Shown piece after piece: positions 61,264-64,000 of a stretch of DNA of 64,000 bases. The position numbers were made by a program, and so were the translations under genes. This DNA comes from Vampirovibrionales bacterium (GTDB lineage: Bacteria > Cyanobacteriota > Vampirovibrionia > Vampirovibrionales > Vampirovibrionaceae): NCBI GenBank assembly GCA_029262635.1, contig JAJCZA010000023.1, positions 62,001 through 126,000 on the forward strand, in the 5' to 3' direction. Under the pieces are notes generated by a model. That model had not been told where the DNA came from, did no database searches, and saw only the letters and a program-made list of their open reading frames with translations. Within the stretch, counting starts at the first letter, position 1. The number at the start of each line of letters is the position of its first letter.

Positions 61264-62670
61264 TTATGCTGAATAACCGCTGGGAGTAGTCTCAGGTGTT
61301 GGGTTACGGCTTTGTATCTTAATTTCTTTTAAACCGATGACTTCCCACTCAGCCTGGTCGTCTTGCGTATAGGCAATAGACACCTTAACTCGGAGCGACT
61401 GGCTTTTAATGGCATGGACGTTAATGCGTTTGTCGGGCTTGATAGTCAGACTTTTTAAGCTGGCTTTCCCTTCCTGACCCAGAGGCAAGTCAATGGACGA
61501 AACAATTTCAGTCACTTCGTTAATAACACCGCTATCAGATAGGAACGTCACACGGGCGGCTAAAAAGTTAAGCGGACGATGGGCCTTGTTCTGGATCTTT
61601 AAATGGATCACAGGCAATAGGGTACCGGTTTCATAGTCGATGTTCTGAATGTTAATGTTAAACTCACTTAGTTCGACCGGGTAAATATCTTTTAGTGGCA
61701 GATTGGCCATTTTAAAGACCCGATCAGCCTCCTCGAAAAAGCCTTCAGCCTCCTCACCCTTGTTTTCACCCAAGAGCGATTTACCCTTGGCAATAAGCAT
61801 TCGGGCCAGTTTAATACTCATTTCGTCCGGATTCGCGTCGAATGCCTTACGATACCAGATAATAGCCTTGTCCGTCTGGTTGTCCCGTTCGTACATTTCA
61901 GCCATTTTGGCTAACGTATCAACGTCATATTGGTAACGCAGAGAACGTTCTAATAAAACAATCGCCTCATCCAATTTTTTTTCTTTTTCTTTTTGAATTG
62001 CCTGTTTGGAAATAACGGCAATCAGTTTTTCTTTGAGCTCTTTTTCACTATCATAGTGATTTACATAGGAAAGAGCCTGCTCATATTTTTCCATGGAATC
62101 CAGATAATTTTCTTTTTTCTCCAGGTGGTTGCCCCAATCAAAATAGAGTTCGTACAATGCCTTATTCAGGTCGCGGTCATTGGGCAATTTTTTATAAGTT
62201 AAAAGAAGCTGTTCCTCACCTTCTTGATATTGATGGCGAACAATGGCCAGTTTGCTGGAAGCAATTTCGGCTGAACTGTTATTCAGATTACGAGGCTTCA
62301 ACTCGGCGGCTTTTCGGAAGTGGTATTCGGCTTTTTTCCGATAAGCAGACTCGTTTTTCTGATCACGGCCCAAATCTAGATAGACCTTGCCCAGTTCAAC
62401 ATGACCCTGGTAACTGCTGTGATTAGCCACCAATGTTTCAAGGGTCTGGCGTGCCGCTTCAATCTTTTGCTCAATCACTTGACGCTGACCTCGGGCGAGC
62501 AGGTCGTTTTCATCGGTATTCTGGTAGGTAATAACCCCACCAAAAATAAGGGCCGCAAAAAAAACAGCCAAACCAATGGTAAAGGTGTACTGTCCTCCGA
62601 TCTTCATGAAAAGGTTGTTCAGAAAAAAATTCCGGCTATAGCGGCGGTTTCGATTTCCTTTAAATACCAT
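61264..62670 (-). CDS. membrane-anchored TPR protein
   Basis: This encodes 468 residues. A basic N-terminus with KGNRNRRYSRN precedes one transmembrane helix (about 28-50). TPR or Sel1-like repeats cover about 80-300 (for example YRKKAEYHFRKAAELKPRN, then ALSYVNHYDSEKELKEKL, then AIIWYRKAFDANPDEMSIKL). The C-terminal ~140 residues form a beta-rich domain (LPVIHLKIQNKAHRPLNFLA) like a FxLYD or DUF3426-type immunoglobulin fold. It is downstream of the glycosyltransferase in the same direction and may be co-transcribed. Confidence 0.8.
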   Translation of the reverse strand: MVFKGNRNRRYSRNFFLNNLFMKIGGQYTFTIGLAVFFAALIFGGVITYQNTDENDLLARGQRQVIEQKIEAARQTLETLVANHSSYQGHVELGKVYLDLGRDQKNESAYRKKAEYHFRKAAELKPRNLNNSSAEIASSKLAIVRHQYQEGEEQLLLTYKKLPNDRDLNKALYELYFDWGNHLEKKENYLDSMEKYEQALSYVNHYDSEKELKEKLIAVISKQAIQKEKEKKLDEAIVLLERSLRYQYDVDTLAKMAEMYERDNQTDKAIIWYRKAFDANPDEMSIKLARMLIAKGKSLLGENKGEEAEGFFEEADRVFKMANLPLKDIYPVELSEFNINIQNIDYETGTLLPVIHLKIQNKAHRPLNFLAARVTFLSDSGVINEVTEIVSSIDLPLGQEGKASLKSLTIKPDKRINVHAIKSQSLRVKVSIAYTQDDQAEWEVIGLKEIKIQSRNPTPETTPSGYSA

Positions 62671-62709
62671 GGTGCGTCCTGCTGTCTTCTCTTATTTTAT
62701 GAATTAGCT

Positions 62710-64000
62710 TTATTTTACCCTAAATCTGGTCAGAGGACGGGCTAAAAGTGGGAAAATTCCGAGGCTCCAAAGGAAAGGAACTCCCGTGAGGAGGATATAA
62801 TTCAGGATATGAATATTTTGAAGGGGTGTAAAGGCCAATAGCTGGAAGTAGCTAAGCAATAGGCCAAATCGTCGAGGCCAGGCGTTCTCTTCCAGTAAAA
62901 ACAGGAGTGGAAAAAACATGGCGATGTACCAGGCATGGAACTTGGAGCTGGCGAAGGCAATCATAACAACCAGTACGAATGCCATGGGCAGAATGAGATT
63001 TTTATAAGCCCGGTAGGTTTGCTCAAAAGAGGAATGTCGCCAGAAGGTAATACCCTGCCAGAAAAAGAACAAGGCAAAACTTCCCCAAAGGAGAGGTTTG
63101 AAAAAATTCCGCAGGGCTTCAATAGAAAAAATTTCGGGGAAACCATTGGCACCCGGTAGCATTGGGGCGGTGTAATAGACCAGTCGACTGAGCATGGAAT
63201 TAAGTGAGTGTTGGGTCATACTAGCATTTTTCGCCATGGCCTCAAACGGCAGGTTTTGCCAATCTTGAAGATATGGCCAGCCCAGTGCCAGAATAATAAT
63301 ACTAGCCAGTGGGATACCAATGACTAGTGCTCGCCAATCTCTCCAGCGAGTGAGAGCCATCAGAAAGAAGGGAGCCGTTAAAATTGAGGCGTATTTAGTA
63401 AACACCGAAACGGTTAATAGCGGGAAAATCGTCCATCGCCACACAGGAAATTGAACCATCGCAATAGCCAAGAGAAGGCCAAAGGAAACCCAGAGGTCAT
63501 TATGGCCGTTACCAACGATTTGTAAGAGCATTAGCGGGTTCCACCCATAGAGAAGCGCACCGAATTCAGGCCGAGCCAAATTTAACCGATGACCCGTCAG
63601 GTAAATAAGATAGGTGATGGCCAAGTGGAGCAGGACGCTATTGAGCTTGAATAGAAAAAAGGCGAATAAAAAGTTCATGCCGCTAAATTCACAAAGCCGA
63701 TGAGCCAACCGGTTAAAAAAGAACCCGTAGGGAGACGGGTTGTCTACCCAATGCTCATGAAACATGGGATTCGCTTGCCAGTTTTCAATATCGCCAAGCG
63801 GGTGAAGGTAAGGGTTAATACCATAAAAGGCTTGTTGCGCCCCTCGGTTAATGTAGCCGTAAATATCCTTGGAATGAAAAGGAATGACGAACAGTAGAAG
63901 GATGCAAAATAGGCTGGTCCAAAAGAAAATTTGCTGAAATGAAGGAGAGGGCAGATTTTTATCCAAACGATTAGGGGCGCTGGCTTGATAATAAACCCAG
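62710..64000 (-). CDS. membrane glycosyltransferase, GT87/MptB-like (5' end cut by window edge)
   Basis: The frame is open to the last base, so the start lies outside the window; a TTG at 63966 is possible but the coding continues in frame as YYQASAPNR before it. The visible ~430 residues contain about 10 hydrophobic helices and the segment FHSKDIYGYINRGAQQAFYG followed by INPYLHP, a pattern of polyprenol-phosphate mannosyltransferases (GT-C fold). GNGHNDLWVSFGLLLAIAMV and KFHAWYIAMFFPLL are further motifs. Substrate and donor are unknown. Confidence 0.75.
   Translation of the reverse strand, partial: WVYYQASAPNRLDKNLPSPSFQQIFFWTSLFCILLLFVIPFHSKDIYGYINRGAQQAFYGINPYLHPLGDIENWQANPMFHEHWVDNPSPYGFFFNRLAHRLCEFSGMNFLFAFFLFKLNSVLLHLAITYLIYLTGHRLNLARPEFGALLYGWNPLMLLQIVGNGHNDLWVSFGLLLAIAMVQFPVWRWTIFPLLTVSVFTKYASILTAPFFLMALTRWRDWRALVIGIPLASIIILALGWPYLQDWQNLPFEAMAKNASMTQHSLNSMLSRLVYYTAPMLPGANGFPEIFSIEALRNFFKPLLWGSFALFFFWQGITFWRHSSFEQTYRAYKNLILPMAFVLVVMIAFASSKFHAWYIAMFFPLLFLLEENAWPRRFGLLLSYFQLLAFTPLQNIHILNYILLTGVPFLWSLGIFPLLARPLTRFRVK

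Overview
The window is a 64 kb, almost fully coding stretch of a bacterial chromosome with moderate GC content. It contains no rRNA, tRNA, transposase, phage gene or CRISPR array. The gene content best fits a non-photosynthetic relative of Cyanobacteria (Vampirovibrionia, also called Melainabacteria, and in particular a Vampirovibrio-like lineage). The reasons are a one-piece tmRNA whose tag starts with Ala-Asn-Asn as in cyanobacteria, a respiratory succinate dehydrogenase, S-layer-homology and TPR proteins, and several lineage-type proteins with a short N-terminal motif of the form hydrophobic-Phe-Gly. This placement is an inference from gene content, not a measured phylogeny.

Layout. 1-7500: tsaD (cut by the window edge), a membrane TPR protein, aroK-aroB, recG, and a secreted TPR/beta-propeller protein. 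7500-8900: small and unknown genes. 8900-15100: a minus-strand block with argS, a BlaI-type repressor, the two subunits of a 3-oxoacid CoA-transferase, and a DinG-type helicase. 15300-19900: a GNAT protein followed by an arginine-methyltransferase-like protein, then an unknown gene coupled to purB. 20100-22200: a secreted protein of unknown function and two tandem ribbon-helix-helix regulators. 22500-31200: a plus-strand series with mtaB, three related two-helix membrane proteins, metG, tatD, a small protein, a solute-binding lipoprotein and an aldehyde dehydrogenase. 31590-33160: a zinc-dependent phospholipase C / S1-P1 nuclease-like protein and the tmRNA gene. 33300-35500: a small Gly/Ala-rich protein, a HerA/FtsK-like ATPase, and a DUF5069 protein. 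35690-39080: sdhCAB. 39240-44700: an unusually long 2-oxoglutarate oxygenase, a MarR regulator with a thioredoxin-like gene and a strong operator-like palindrome, and a GntR/DUF2339 operon. 44830-51510: a tandem pair of lineage proteins with duplicated leaders, two related secreted proteins, an HTTM-DCC fusion, an SLH protein and a 32-residue membrane peptide. 51640-57150: four tandem membrane-anchored endonuclease/exonuclease/phosphatase paralogues with two accessory membrane proteins. 57190-64000: uvrA, a coiled-coil protein, a TPR protein and a membrane glycosyltransferase cut by the window edge.

Most housekeeping genes form short unlinked units (shikimate, purine, translation, DNA repair). 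The parts most likely to hold undescribed biology are the EEP array with its two accessory proteins, the FG-motif proteins (especially the duplicated pair at 44.8-46.1 kb), the GNAT plus PRMT-like pair, and the Cys/His-rich succinate dehydrogenase anchor. Nothing here could be searched against a database, so family names rest on motif recognition alone.
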